Source: Hypericum androsaemum
Taxonomy: Eukaryota; Streptophyta; Magnoliopsida; Malpighiales; Hypericaceae
Reading direction: 5' to 3'
Assembly (NCBI GenBank): GCA_963995505.1
Contig: OZ023190.1
Span: 7,903,344-7,967,343 of the forward strand
DNA length: 64,000 nt
The notes under the pieces were generated by a model. It made no database searches, had not been told where the DNA came from, and saw only the letters and a list, made by a program, of their open reading frames with translations. Positions 10,050 through 21,316 of the stretch are shown here, piece after piece; position 1 is the first letter of the stretch; each line of letters starts with the position of its first letter. A program made the position numbers and the translations under genes.

Positions 10050-12640
10050 TAGTTAGAAAATAGTTTTTCATGAAATAATTATTTATTTAAATTTTTTTTC
10101 TAGAATTTGTTATATACCCTGTTGCAGGGCAAATTGGAACAACATCGAAAAAACTTAGAGACGGTCCAGAGTGGTCGTCCCAAGGTTGGTCTAACGACGG
10201 GGTAGGAAAAATAGTGGCTAGGAACGTCCTTTATCGAAAGAACGAAAGCAATTACAAACTAAAGCTATGCATGAGGGTTTTTGTGTATGTGATTTGTGAT
10301 GGTCCCTTGTCGATGTCCCAAGCCTTGCTTATATAGAAAAATAAAAAATACCCAGCCTCCTACCAAATGCCGTGTTTTAGGTGGATACAATAACTGCAAA
10401 ACCTATCCTTTCTACTACCTATCATAGTCTGATTCAGACTTCTTCGATCTCCAGAGGTCTATTTGTCTTCAACATCTTCCCGTCTTCTTGAGTCCATGTT
10501 TGCTTATAACTCTGAGAGCCTGAGTAAATCTGGTCTTCTTGAGCGCATCAAATTCTCCAAAGTCCTTCCTAACCCGACCTCAGCCTCTTTTCCTTGTCAA
10601 GTCAACTGTCGCTAACACGATCAACTCTTTCATACCTATCAAACACCGTATTCAACCAGAGCCGATGCCCTATTTAACCCATCACTCGGTGCCCCTACTT
10701 GATGCCTCCAATTGGTACCCTATTTAAGTCATGGAGGATCGGTGCCCCATATGCTTCCACCCAGTGCCCTATTACTTCAGATGACTTTTTGACATCTTTT
10801 TGCTTCGAACTTAAATAAGTCATAAATTAAAAAGTTGGAGATATATCTCTTAATTCCCATAGCCATAAGAATCACTTTATTTTGAGGTTTGAGTCAAAAG
10901 TTATAGTCATTTTATCTTAACAGACCAGCACCTCATTTGGTCCGGGCTCTATTTTGTCAAATTCTTGAAGTCGATCACATGCTCAACTCCCAAGTTAACT
11001 TCGTACCTGAAGCCCATTACTATCAAATTATTTGCCTATTAACAATCATAAACTGTCTTATCCTGAGGCAACCCAACCTGACTTGAGGCTGCGGGTACCC
11101 AGGTTGACCTGAGGGAATCTAGGCTGACCTGAGCATACCCAACTACAATAAGTTGACGTCTAAACCCAAGTACTTCGATGATTATCTTAGTTGACCCCGA
11201 GCTCCAAACGTGTTATTTTTTCACTTTAACTATGCCCCATACATGCCTTTGATTCGAATCGTCAAGGAGAATTAAAGGCATGTACTAGGGTGTAAGGTTG
11301 GGTGTGGGTCGACTACCTCTAATAACATTCTTCTCATACGTTGTGGGTAAGGCCGACATCCCAACCTCACTAAGGGTCGATATTCAATAGGGACTTTGTT
11401 TGAGCGTAGCAATACCTCCTTCACAGGATCCTTCACTTCAGCTTTGGTGTCATTTAGCTTACTCGGGACAAGGGGAAGGTTACTTAGTCTAAGTAGCTTT
11501 AAGAGGTGTTCGCCGTCATCCTCAAACACATAATCGACCAACTCGTATGGTGACAAGGTGTAGACCTCCAATCACCTTGTCACCTCTCTTACAGCTTTAC
11601 TCCTCATAAGTAAGGTGAAGTGTCTGCCTCCAAGGTACAGCACTGACCGGTCATTGGGCAGAAGGGACCTCTCATTCGACCGAGTTCGCATACCTGATAA
11701 TCCGACCATTCACATCACTTTGTGCCATGCTAGTTGACATCATTGAGACATCGTAAAAGGCCACTTCTACATAGTCGGTAGCCGATAGAAATGGATTGAT
11801 GTTTACTGTCACTCTCTACCCTTCCATCCAGTTTGAGGTCGAGATAAGCACCCCATTTGGTGTTGGAAGATGAGTGCCCCATTCTATTTTGTCAAAGTCG
11901 TGAAGTCCATGATATGCCCAACTCCCAAGATAACTTCATACCCGGAGCCTAACACTGTCAAATTATTCGCCCATCAACAATCCCAAACTGCCTTACCGTG
12001 AGGGAGCCCTACCTGAATTGAGGTTGAGGGTGTTGAAACTACTTTAGCCTGAAGGAACCCAATCTAACCTAAGGCTTAGGGTACCCAAACTGACTTGAGG
12101 TAACTCACTTTGATCGGAGCGCACCCAGCTAAATTAAGTTGACGTCCAAACCCAGCTATCTCGATGATTGCCTTACCCGAGTCCAAACTCCAAACATGTT
12201 AATTTTGCACTTCAATATACCCTAGTACTTATACCATGTATACATACTTTTCTACGTAACTAAGATATATCTCCTCTCACTACCTATACATGGAGAGTCC
12301 TTTTTACTATTTTCCTAACTCTTATCTTTTTTCGTTTGTGTTTCACATAATCTAATTTATTTATTTTTTACCTTATATTAGTTTTTTTAAGTATGTCTGT
12401 GTGATCATTTTTGGGACTATCAACCGGGAGCGGATTTGGTCTTGACAGTACAAATTTAGTCAGGCCCATTCTGAAAGAAATAAGAGCTATTTAAATAATG
12501 TACAAGATCTGACGGTTAAGATTCACACAGAGTTATTATTTTCTTTTACCACCCTCTTTATTTCCTCCCTATATCCTCCCCCACCACTCTCTCTTTTTTA
12601 AATCAAGATCCAGGAAACCGATTGAACAAAAAATCCAGGC
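10050..12640. repeat. Unclassified decayed repeat with internal direct duplication
   Basis: I see no gene here. Segment 10924-11225 recurs imperfectly at about 11846-12213, with the shared block 'ctattttgtcaaa' and the ending 'ctccaaac.tgtta'. Between the copies, 11272-11571 (minus) is a 99-codon open frame that resembles nothing I know. A minus-strand TATA-like 'ctatataag' near 10330 would suit an LTR, but I could not find paired LTR ends or a TSD. A lone segment near 12427 ('ggagcggatttggtc') resembles the end of the MITE family at 36651. Confidence 0.35.
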
Positions 12641-12679
12641 ACTGCTCGTCGTCGTCGTTAGCCAGGGCAGGTGGCGCTG

Positions 12680-13072
12680 ATGCTATGTACATGCATCGGA
12701 AGGTCAGACATGCCAGGGGCGAACGATTGGAAGTCTCAATTAGAAGTAATCTCTTCCAAAAACCCTAATGTCCCCATCATCGACTTCACAAATGCCATCG
12801 ACCGCCTTCACAACCGGATCTCCATGCTCGAGGTTGTGAAGAGCGTGAGGGTTTTGAGCATGCTAGGCCAGACCCTGGAGGTCCCGGGACCGGTGGAGGA
12901 AGGGGTGAAAGACTACCTCATGATGGAGGAGTTCGTGGCGAACCAGGAGCGGCTCAAGCCCCAGGAGGAGAAGGCCGAACATGACTGATCAGAGGTCGAC
13001 GACCTCCGCGGATCTCCCATGAGCGTCGAAAACCTCGAGGAGCTTATTGACGAGAACTGCAGAATCTTGTAA
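12680..13072 (+). pseudogene. Chimeric relic: ITPK-like segment joined to RPT2-like segment
   Basis: The frame from the ATG at 12680 first encodes a segment (about 12725-12838) with IDRLHNRISMLEVV. This is the conserved block of plant inositol-1,3,4-trisphosphate 5/6-kinases (ITPK). After a short unmatched linker, from about 12905, it becomes a stretch of 26S proteasome regulatory subunit 4 (RPT2), with FVANQERLKPQEEKAE and, beyond an in-frame TGA at 12986-12988, VDDLRGSPMSV and NLEELIDEN. It stops at 13070-13072. One Glu of the usual EEE run in RPT2 is missing. Neither piece has a catalytic domain. A further open frame to 13199 is unrecognised. This could be gene fragments captured by a transposon, or a processed chimera; no capturing element is visible. 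The RPT2 match is firm, the ITPK match somewhat less so. Confidence 0.7.
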
Positions 13073-13247
13073 GCTCCTGCTAAGTTCTCGTGGTAAGGGT
13101 GATCGTATTTTTGGTGAAGTAACAGAAGAATCGATTCTAGAGGAAGGAGCTCCGGCTTTTCCCAATGTCCAGTCCAAGATGGAGGAATCCATAGTATGAG
13201 ACGCTACTACTTTGCGGCATTTCTACGCAACGAGGAAATATCACAGA

Positions 13248-13997
13248 TAGGGGTGAGCAAATGGGATTGGTATTCGGGATATCCCGAAATTATTTCGGTA
13301 TTCGGGAGTTCAAAATCGGGAGTTCGGTATTCGAGAGTTAATACGGTAAGATTTTTGAGAAAATTTTGGTAATTTCGGTATTCGGGATCGATTCGGTATA
13401 TACCATTATTATTTCGATAATACCAAAAATTTTGATGTACTAAAGTATAATTTTACCAACCTATATATATATGGAAAAAATACACATTCCTCCCCACTTC
13501 CACTTCCACTTACAGAGACGTTCTCTCTCTTCTCTCCTCCTTTCTTATTCCCCCCTCCCCTCTCTCTCTCTCTCTCTCGATCGGCCGACCGGCGACCGGC
13601 CTCTCGGCCACCACTGCCGCAGTCACTCCTCCACACCTCGTGGCCACTCTTCCAAGTTACAATCCCCTCAGGTTAGGGTTTCGAATTCGAGAGTTTTGAG
13701 AATTAAGTTAGAATTTGGGAATTTTGAACTTTTGTGGGTTAATCTTCTTGGAGGTGATGAGAGGATTAGGTTTTTGTATTAGGATGGAGAACTTGATTTT
13801 TCTTTTTTTTCTGAATTAGTTTTTTTTTAATTTGGGATTTTAGGAATTTTTGGTATAATCCTGAAATTTTAATTCGGTATTTGGGATATCCCAAAATTAT
13901 TTCGGTTATGGATCGGTAGGGATTTTTTTGAATTTTGGTATTCGAGATTTTCGATATTCGGTATTCGGGATCGGGATATCTCTAATGCTCACCCCTA
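13248..13997. mobile_element. hAT-like MITE, 750 bp, 8-bp TSD
   Basis: Ends are TAGGGGTGAGCA and its exact complement TGCTCACCCCTA. They are flanked by a perfect 8-bp direct repeat ATCACAGA (13240-13247 and 13998-14005), which fits the hAT superfamily. The subterminal regions are inverted arrays of 'ggtattcggga'-like motifs, probable transposase-binding sites. The middle (about 13480-13680) is unusually GC- and pyrimidine-rich for such an element and may be captured host DNA. It encodes no transposase and would need one in trans. Confidence 0.85.
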
Positions 13998-14284
13998 ATC
14001 ACAGATGTTAAATTTAGAATCTAGGTGATGGAGCAAAAGCTTTCAGGTTTACCTGTGCAATTTCATTGGATTCTAATTGATTTCAGACAATAATGGATCT
14101 TTCCGATTTCCTTAACTTGAAAGGTTTTGCTTTCGGTTGAAGTTGAAGTATTTGATTGTAGTTGAAGTTGCTTGAAGTTGACCTGTAATTGACCTATAAT
14201 TTTTTGTTAATTTTCTGTAATTGATTGTAGTTGAATTTGCAAAATTTGCAGTTATTTGTTAATTAATTGATTTCAAATGGTCTG
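13998..14284. other. Spacer with repeated 'gttgaagttg' motifs
   Basis: A short stretch between the MITE's TSD and the minisatellite. It holds loosely repeated 'ttgaagttga' and 'tgattgtagttga' words but no recognisable gene or element. Confidence 0.35.
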
Positions 14285-14555
14285 TCATTGAAATGGCATA
14301 TTCGGTTGTGTCAAATGGTAAACCCGTTTATGTCAAATGTTATATCCGATTATGTCAAATGATATACCCGATTATGTCAAATAGTATTCCTGGTTATGTC
14401 AAATGGTATACCCGGTTATGTCAAATGGTATGTCTTGTTAAATAATTAATTTGCTAATATTAATTATGATTTTTTGGATAAATTTAATCGAAGATATGTT
14501 GAAATGGTATGCCCGGTTATATCGAAAGGTATGGTCGGTTATGTCAAATAGTATA
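14285..14555. repeat. 22-bp minisatellite, left part
   Basis: Imperfect tandem units close to 'ggtatacccggttatgtcaa' plus two bases. A run of about seven units is followed by an AT-rich spacer ('gttaaataattaatttg') and more units. The array continues on the far side of the Gypsy insertion at 21317, where the same units-spacer-units order is seen again. Confidence 0.8.
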
Positions 14556-15358
14556 TGATATGAATCTCCGCGGAAAAGATTCACAACTCGGACCGTTTGT
14601 TACTTTAGAATGGAACAGATCACAACTCACAAGAACTTACACGAACTAAGGCACGAATTTGTACCTCAACCCGCTGCAAGGGCTTCTGAACCTTGACCTA
14701 AGGTCGTATCACGCCACAAGCGGGGATGGAATATCCGCTTGATAAGTGAAGGATAAATTCTAGCCAAGACGACTCACCAGCCTAAGCAAGAACAAACGAG
14801 TATCAAACTCTCAACTAGCCAATGCTAAGTATTTCCGAATTGTGTGTGTGTCTTATTGCTAGGAGTCCTCTTTATATAGGCTCCCAAAGTACCAAAATAT
14901 TCCTAAACAAGCTAACTCCTTAAAAGGAATTCAAAGGCTGGCCAAAACTCTCTTTCCTATTCTAAGGAGATTCTGGCCGAACTTATGCAACTAAACAAGG
15001 AATAATATAAGCAAATAATATCTAATAGAATAGCTACTAGTTGCACGTCCAAAACAATTAGATGCACGGCCTAAATAGGCTGATTCTTCTTGATTCTCCA
15101 TGTGCGCATGCATCTAGAAGCTTTCGTGCATGTCAAGCTTCCCATTCAGCCTCCAAAACGTGCATGGGCCTCCCTTGGGTTTCTTGGACGTCCTTGGTCC
15201 TCCACGAACTTGCTTGAGCCCAAACTTCATGCATTAGTCCATTGAAATCAGATTGCAACTTCCTAGCTCTCGCTCTTGTCATTGGCCCAATTGGAACTTG
15301 AACTTGCTTCGAGTCTACAAGCTTGATAGTTGGTGCGTCCTTAGGCTTGCTCACATCA
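14556..15358 (-). repeat. 3' LTR of the Gypsy element
   Basis: 803 bp. On the plus strand it begins TGATATGAATC and ends GCTCACATCA. The minus strand carries a TATATAA-type promoter box near 14867-14875. It also encodes the last 74 or so residues and the stop codon of gag-pol. Confidence 0.95.
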
Positions 15359-18300
15359 TTCCCCTCCTCTTGAAAAGGATTTGTCCTCAAATCATCACCT
15401 ACATCAAACGGACTCAAGTCAGCCACGTTAAACGAAGCACTTACACTATACTCACCCGGAAGGTCTAGCTTGTAGGCATTATCATTAATGCGTTCTAGCA
15501 CTTGGAATGGACCATCTCCCCGTGGTAGCAACTTTGAACGTCTTTGGACAGGGAAACGCTCCTTCCTCATATGTAGCCAAACCCAATCGCCCGGCTCAAA
15601 GACAACCTTGTGCCTTCCTTTGTTTGCTTGCCTTGCATAGTGCTCCGTGCGCTTCTCGATGTTCATTCTAGCTTTCTCATGTAACTGCTTGACAAATTCA
15701 GCTTTCTTCTTTCCATCTAAGTTAACATGCTCACTCGAAGGTAGAGGTGATAAATCCAATGGAGTCAAAGGATTAAATCCATAAACAAGCTCAAATGGTG
15801 AGAATTGAGTAGCAGAATGGACAGAACGATTATAAGCAAACTCAACATGAGGCAAACATTCTTCCCAAGTCTTAATGTTATGCTTAATGAGTGCTCTCAA
15901 AAGTGTAGACAAAGTCCTATTTACTACTTCAGTTTGACCATCAGTTTGAGGATGACAAGTAGTAGAAAACAACAACTTAGTACCTAACTTGCACCACAAG
16001 GTCTTCCAAAAGTAACTTAGGAACTTAGCATCTCTATCAGAGATAATTGTCCTAGGCATGCCATGTAACCTAACAACCTCCCTAAAGAACAAATCAGCAA
16101 TGTTTGAAGCATCATCAGTCTTATGACATGGAATGAAATGTGCCATCTTAGAAAACCTATCCACTACCACAAAAATTGAATCTCTTCCACGCTTAGTCCT
16201 AGGTAGGCCTAACACAAAATCCATAGAGATATCAATCCAGGGCTCACTAGGTATAGGTAGTGGGGTGTACAAACCATGGGGTTTTACCTTTGACTTGGCT
16301 TGCTTGCAAGTGATGCAACGACCACAAACTCTCTCAACGTCTCTCTTCATGTGTGGCCAAAAGAAATGATCTTGTAGCATTGCCAAGGTCTTTGCAATTC
16401 CAAAATGCCCCATTAAGCCACCTCCATGTGCCTCCTGAATTAGTAATTCTCGCATCGAACAATTAGGCACACAAAGTTTGTTTTCACGAAATAGGTAACC
16501 TTCATTACGAAAGAACTTACCAAATGCACTTCTTTCAGTTGATCTAAACAACTCGCCAAAATCAACATCATCAACATACATCTCCTTAATGTGTTCAAAG
16601 CCAAGTAGTTTAGCATCAAGAGTTGAGATCAAGGCGTACCTTCGTGATAGTGCATCAGCCACTACATTTTCCTTACCTTGCTTGTAGCGAATGACATAAG
16701 GAAATGTCTCAATGAATTCCACCCATCGTGCATGCCTCTTGTTCAGCTTGTGTTGCCCCTTTAAGTGCTTGAGTGACTCATGATCAGTGTGAATCACGAA
16801 CTCCTTGGGCCACAAATAATGCTGCCATGTCTCCAATGCTCGAACTAGTGCGTACAACTCCTTGTCATAAGTCGGGTAATTCAAGGTTGCACCACTTAGT
16901 TTCTCACTAAAGTATGCAATAGGTCTTCCTTCTTGCATAAGGACAGCTCCAATTCCTACACCAGAAGCATCACACTCTATTTCAAAAGTCTTAGAGAAAT
17001 TAGGTAAAGCTAACAAGGGTGCATTAGTCAACTTCCCTTTTAGTAGTTGGAAAGCCTTCTCTTGAGCTTCTCCCCAAGTAAAGCCTACGTTCTTCTTGAT
17101 GACTTCAGTTATGGGTGCGGCTATGCTACTAAAGTCCTTCACAAATCTCCTATAAAAACTAGCTAGTCCATGAAAGCTCCTAACATTAGCAACACTTGTA
17201 GGGCTTGGCCATTCACGGATAGCTCGGATCTTTTCTTCATCAACCTGTATCCCGTTAGCTCCAACAACAAAACCCAAGAATACAAGTTTATCCATACAAA
17301 AGGTGCACTTCTTCAAGTTAGCAAACAATTGTTCTTCTCTAAGTGCATCTAAGACAGATTTCAAATGTTCTAGATGATCCTCCATGCTCTTGCTATAAAT
17401 GAGTATATCATCAAAGTAAACAACCACAAATTTACCAATGAATGGACGTAGAACATGATTCATGAGTCGCATAAACGTGCTAGGTGCGTTGGACAAACCA
17501 AATGGCATGACCATCCACTCATACAACCCATACTTAGTTTTAAAAGCAGTCTTCCACTCATCTCCTTCTTTCATCCTAATTTGATGATAACCACTCTTCA
17601 AATCAATCTTAGAAAACATGCAAGAACCATGCAACTCATCTAACATGTCATCTAAACGAGGGATAGGGTGACGATATTTTACCGTTATGTTGTTGACTGC
17701 TCGGCAATCAACACACATTCTCCATGTTTTATCCTTCTTGGGCACAAGTAGGACTGGAACAGCACATGGACTCATGCTCTCTCTCACGTACCCTTTCGCC
17801 AATAGCTCGTTGACTTGCTTCTCAAGCTCCTTTGTTTCTTCAGGATTGCTTCTATATGCGGGACGGTTAGGTATGGCAGCTCCCGGAACAAAGTCTATTT
17901 GATGTTCAATCCCACGAATAGGTGGCAAACCAGGTGGTAGCTCGTCGGGAAAGACATCCTTGTAATCCTGCAAAAGAGACACAACCGCACTAGGTACATG
18001 TGGTTCAAGCTCGTTAGTGTTTAAAAGCGCCTCTCTATACCGAAGTAAGATCATAGGCTTCTTTTCAAAGCATGCTTGCTTAATATCACTTGTTCCCACA
18101 TAGTAACTCTTTTTCCAACTCTCGGGTTTTCTCTCTTTGGCCGTTTTAATTTCTGTTTTTCCAGCTTCTTTTGTTTTTTCAATCTTTTCCTCTCCATTGG
18201 CCGTTTTTCTTATCTTTTTTTCGGCTTCTTCTCTCCTCTCATTCTTTTTCTTCTTGTCACGCTCTCTTTGCTCATCACTTTCTTTTTGCAACTGACGTTG

Positions 18301-19920
18301 ATCTTCACAAACTTGTGATGGTGACAAGGGTGCCAAGGTGATTACTCTCTTCTTAAGTATAAATGAATACTTGTTGGTGTAGCCATCATGATGCACTTTC
18401 CTATCAAACTGCCACGGCCTTCCTAACAATAGGTGACCAGCTTGCATTGGTACAACATCACACAACACTTCATCCTCATAGTTGCCAATGCGGAATGCTA
18501 CCAATACTTGCTTCATCACTCGTACTTCTCCACTATCATTCAGCCATTGTAGTTTGTAAGGCTTAGGGTGTTTTCCCGTGAGTAACCCTAACTTCTCCAC
18601 CATAGTAGTGCTTGCAACATTAGCACAACTTCCTCCATCTATGATGACACTACACACCTTGTCTTTGACATAGCACCTTGTGTGAAAAATATTTTCTCTT
18701 TGAGCCACATCATTTTCTTCTTTCACTTGCACATTCAATGCTCTTCTAGACACAAGAGTAAGCCTCTCAGCAGCTTGGTACTCTTCCTCGGATACGTCCT
18801 CCAAAGAAGGCATGCTCTCATGCTCCGAATCCTCTTCTTCAGTTTCAATCTCTCCACTTTCCTTGATCACCATTGCTTGCTTGTTAGGGCATTGACTTGA
18901 GATGTGCCCTCTTCCTTGACACTTAAAGCACTTGATGTCACGGCTCCTAGCTGGAGTGACTTCCACTTTCCTTTGAGAATTAGCTTGAGAACTCTCGGAT
19001 TTATGCTCTACTTTGGCTGCTTGTGGCTTGTCAAACTTCTTTTGGTAGTTTGGCTTCCAAGTAGAATTCGATGTAGCTCTTGTTCTCCCTTCTCCTCTCT
19101 TGAGTTGCTTCTCAATTTTCGTTGCCATATGCACCATGTCCTCCAACTCCACATAGTGTTGCAACTCAACTTTGTCTTGAATTTCAGGATTGAGTCCATT
19201 CAAGAACCTTGCCGTTGTAACTTCTCTATCTTCATCTATATCAGCTCTTATCATGGCCATCTCCATCTGTTTGAAATACTCCTCCACACTCAAACTTCCT
19301 TGCCTCATTCCTTGTAACTTCTTATACAGCTCTCTATAGTAATGACTTGGAACAAATCTCTTCCTCATCACCACTTTCATGTCTTCCCAAGTAGCTATAG
19401 GGCGTTCTCTATTTCTCCTCCTGCTAGTCACAAGTTGATCCCACCAAGTTATAGCATAATCAGTGAATTCGGTGATGGCAAGTTTTACCTTCTTTTCTTC
19501 GGAGCTATTGTGGCAATCAAACACGAACTCAATCTTCTTCTCCCACTCTAAGTATGCCTCCGGGTCAGAACGACCAGCAAAGGAAGGTATCTTCAGTTTG
19601 ATACTCCCTATGTTGTCGTCTCTCCTTGGCCTTGCCTCCCTAGGTGGACGGTTTGTTCTTGCTCTCCTAAGACTCCTTGTAGAGCCTACGCCTTCTTCCG
19701 ACTCAGAATCAGCTCCGCTCGATTCTCCAATAGGTACTCCTCTCCTACGCCTTTGGAGTTCGCCTCGCGTTTGGGGGTTGTCACGAGAATTCTCCACGGC
19801 ATCCACGCGTAGTTGCAAAGGCTCCATCTGAGCTTGCACCATCTGCTCAAGCTTCCCGGCCAAGGCATCCACTAATAACTTAAGGTCTATGTTTCCCATA
19901 TTTTGACCTTCATGCGACAT
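15133..19920 (-). CDS. Gypsy gag-pol polyprotein, 1595 aa, intact
   Basis: One frame from the ATG at 19920 to the stop at 15133. Domains in order: gag (about 105-280); zinc knuckle [14 protein letters not shown] (331-344); aspartic protease with IIDGGS (catalytic Asp428, a DGG variant); a Lys/Glu-rich linker (540-600); reverse transcriptase with Asp773 and YFDD (835-838); RNase H with Asp984, Glu1021, Asp1046 and Asp1089; integrase with an HHCC zinc finger (His1165, His1172, Cys1202, Cys1205) and catalytic Asp1234, Asp1295 and Glu1331 in D,D35E spacing; and a GPY/F-type C-terminal module (about 1469-1500). pol order RT-RH-IN places it in Ty3/gypsy. I see no chromodomain. The last roughly 74 residues lie inside the 3' LTR. 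All catalytic residues are present, so it may supply functions to itself and to defective relatives. Confidence 0.97.
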   Translation of the reverse strand: MSHEGQNMGNIDLKLLVDALAGKLEQMVQAQMEPLQLRVDAVENSRDNPQTRGELQRRRRGVPIGESSGADSESEEGVGSTRSLRRARTNRPPREARPRRDDNIGSIKLKIPSFAGRSDPEAYLEWEKKIEFVFDCHNSSEEKKVKLAITEFTDYAITWWDQLVTSRRRNRERPIATWEDMKVVMRKRFVPSHYYRELYKKLQGMRQGSLSVEEYFKQMEMAMIRADIDEDREVTTARFLNGLNPEIQDKVELQHYVELEDMVHMATKIEKQLKRGEGRTRATSNSTWKPNYQKKFDKPQAAKVEHKSESSQANSQRKVEVTPARSRDIKCFKCQGRGHISSQCPNKQAMVIKESGEIETEEEDSEHESMPSLEDVSEEEYQAAERLTLVSRRALNVQVKEENDVAQRENIFHTRCYVKDKVCSVIIDGGSCANVASTTMVEKLGLLTGKHPKPYKLQWLNDSGEVRVMKQVLVAFRIGNYEDEVLCDVVPMQAGHLLLGRPWQFDRKVHHDGYTNKYSFILKKRVITLAPLSPSQVCEDQRQLQKESDEQRERDKKKKNERREEAEKKIRKTANGEEKIEKTKEAGKTEIKTAKERKPESWKKSYYVGTSDIKQACFEKKPMILLRYREALLNTNELEPHVPSAVVSLLQDYKDVFPDELPPGLPPIRGIEHQIDFVPGAAIPNRPAYRSNPEETKELEKQVNELLAKGYVRESMSPCAVPVLLVPKKDKTWRMCVDCRAVNNITVKYRHPIPRLDDMLDELHGSCMFSKIDLKSGYHQIRMKEGDEWKTAFKTKYGLYEWMVMPFGLSNAPSTFMRLMNHVLRPFIGKFVVVYFDDILIYSKSMEDHLEHLKSVLDALREEQLFANLKKCTFCMDKLVFLGFVVGANGIQVDEEKIRAIREWPSPTSVANVRSFHGLASFYRRFVKDFSSIAAPITEVIKKNVGFTWGEAQEKAFQLLKGKLTNAPLLALPNFSKTFEIECDASGVGIGAVLMQEGRPIAYFSEKLSGATLNYPTYDKELYALVRALETWQHYLWPKEFVIHTDHESLKHLKGQHKLNKRHARWVEFIETFPYVIRYKQGKENVVADALSRRYALISTLDAKLLGFEHIKEMYVDDVDFGELFRSTERSAFGKFFRNEGYLFRENKLCVPNCSMRELLIQEAHGGGLMGHFGIAKTLAMLQDHFFWPHMKRDVERVCGRCITCKQAKSKVKPHGLYTPLPIPSEPWIDISMDFVLGLPRTKRGRDSIFVVVDRFSKMAHFIPCHKTDDASNIADLFFREVVRLHGMPRTIISDRDAKFLSYFWKTLWCKLGTKLLFSTTCHPQTDGQTEVVNRTLSTLLRALIKHNIKTWEECLPHVEFAYNRSVHSATQFSPFELVYGFNPLTPLDLSPLPSSEHVNLDGKKKAEFVKQLHEKARMNIEKRTEHYARQANKGRHKVVFEPGDWVWLHMRKERFPVQRRSKLLPRGDGPFQVLERINDNAYKLDLPGEYSVSASFNVADLSPFDVGDDLRTNPFQEEGNDVSKPKDAPTIKLVDSKQVQVPIGPMTRARARKLQSDFNGLMHEVWAQASSWRTKDVQETQGRPMHVLEAEWEA
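15359..15371 (-). other. Polypurine tract of the Gypsy element
   Basis: The minus strand reads AAGAGGAGGGGAA directly before the 3' LTR. It would prime plus-strand DNA synthesis. It lies within the coding frame. Confidence 0.8.
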
Positions 19921-20499
19921 GTTTGCTGCAAGAAAAATTGGTTAGTAAGAAAAAAAATATGGCCTCACAAGCTCACTCCCTTACGTGTATACTCTCAATA
20001 TAAGGTGCACTCAAGTTCACTCGTGTTTGCACTCAAATATTTGGCTTTTCTCTCTAAGGTACTCGCACACTCTTGCCTTTTTCCTCTCGTGATACTTGTA
20101 TGTTCTTACTAAGGCTAGAACGGCCTTGCTTGAGCTTTACGCTTTAACAAACAGAATGTTAAAGTTCCTCTTTGGTCTTTCTTTTAGCCTTGCTCGTCTC
20201 CTTTCTTGATCAGCTGTTGCGCCTCCTTAGTTTGCTAGCTTCCCTCGGGTTTGCTTCCTCTTTAGCTTGAGACTTCCAATTTAGCTTGCTTCCTCTTTAG
20301 CTTGCGGCTTCCTTTTTTTTTCTTTTTCTTTTCTTTTCTTTTCTTTTCTTTTCTTGCTTCACTCGTTTGTTTTCCTCTCTTTTCTCTCAAACAGCGAGGA
20401 GAGAAAACGAACCAACAAGAACAAAAAAAAATAACAAGCAACAAAACGAACCAACAAGAACAAAAATAACAAGGATAATGAACTAAAGTAACAAGCTAA
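19921..20499 (-). other. Leader of the Gypsy element
   Basis: The untranslated region between primer site and gag-pol ATG. It holds a long tct/ctt run (about 20307-20355; purine-rich on the element's sense strand) and no ORF that resembles a protein. Confidence 0.6.
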
Positions 20500-20511
20500 G
20501 CTCTGATACCA
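20500..20511 (-). other. tRNA-iMet primer binding site of the Gypsy element
   Basis: The plus strand reads gctctgatacca, an exact complement of the TGGTATCAGAGC site. It is two bases from the LTR edge at 20514. Confidence 0.92.
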
Positions 20512-20513
20512 AC

Positions 20514-21316
20514 TGATATGAATCTCCGCGGAAAAGATTCACAACTCGGACCGTTTGTTACTTTAGAATGGAACAGATCACAACTCACAAGAACTTACAC
20601 GAACTAAGGCACGAATTTGTACCTCAACCCGCTGCAAGGGCTTCTGAACCTTGACCTAAGGTCGTATCACGCCACAAGCGGGGATGGAATATCCGCTTGA
20701 TAAGTGAAGGATAAATTCTAGCCAAGACGACTCACCAGCCTAAGCAAGAACAAACGAGTATCAAACTCTCAACTAGCCAATGCTAAGTATTTCCGAATTG
20801 TGTGTGTGTCTTATTGCTAGGAGTCCTCTTTATATAGGCTCCCAAAGTACCAAAATATTCCTAAACAAGCTAACTCCTTAAAAGGAATTCAAAGGCTGGC
20901 CAAAACTCTCTTTCCTATTCTAAGGAGATTCTGGCCGAACTTATGCAACTAAACAAGGAATAATATAAGCAAATAATATCTAATAGAATAGCTACTAGTT
21001 GCACGTCCAAAACAATTAGATGCACGGCCTAAATAGGCTGATTCTTCTTGATTCTCCATGTGCGCATGCATCTAGAAGCTTTCGTGCATGTCAAGCTTCC
21101 CATTCAGCCTCCAAAACGTGCATGGGCCTCCCTTGGGTTTCTTGGACGTCCTTGGTCCTCCACGAACTTGCTTGAGCCCAAACTTCATGCATTAGTCCAT
21201 TGAAATCAGATTGCAACTTCCTAGCTCTTGCTCTTGTCATTGGCCCAATTGGAACTTGAACTTGCTTCGAGTCTACAAGCTTGATAGTTGGTGCGTCCTT
21301 AGGCTTGCTCACATCA
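20514..21316 (-). repeat. 5' LTR of the Gypsy element
   Basis: 803 bp, matching 14556-15358 except for one C/T difference (near 15266 versus 21227). The frame 21091-21312 (minus) is the LTR copy of the gag-pol tail, not a separate gene. Confidence 0.95.

Larger units (their letters stand above)
14556..21316 (-). mobile_element. Complete young Ty3/gypsy LTR retrotransposon
   Basis: Both LTRs are 803 bp, TG...CA bounded, and differ by a single base that I could find. They are flanked by a perfect 5-bp TSD, GTATA (14551-14555 and 21317-21321). The minus strand carries an initiator-Met primer site next to the 5' LTR (right end), a polypurine tract next to the 3' LTR (left end), and one uninterrupted 1595-codon gag-pol ORF. 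All features needed for autonomy are present. It inserted into the 22-bp minisatellite. The near-identity of the LTRs marks a very recent insertion. Confidence 0.97.

Noticed and set aside
12427..12445. Isolated sequence like the end of the minisatellite-bearing MITE
   Set aside because: No matching opposite end, internal array or TSD is present, so an element cannot be supported.
13471..13782. 103-codon plus-strand ORF
   Set aside because: It is inside the MITE's pyrimidine-rich core, with Leu/Ser/Pro runs from simple sequence and no domain.
14285..14555. Regularly spaced short repeats suggestive of a CRISPR array
   Set aside because: The 22-bp units are directly adjacent without unique spacers and occur in plant nuclear DNA beside retrotransposons. 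It is a minisatellite.
21091..21312. 73-codon ORF that appears to be a separate gene
   Set aside because: It is the 5' LTR copy of the gag-pol tail encoded at 15133-15358.
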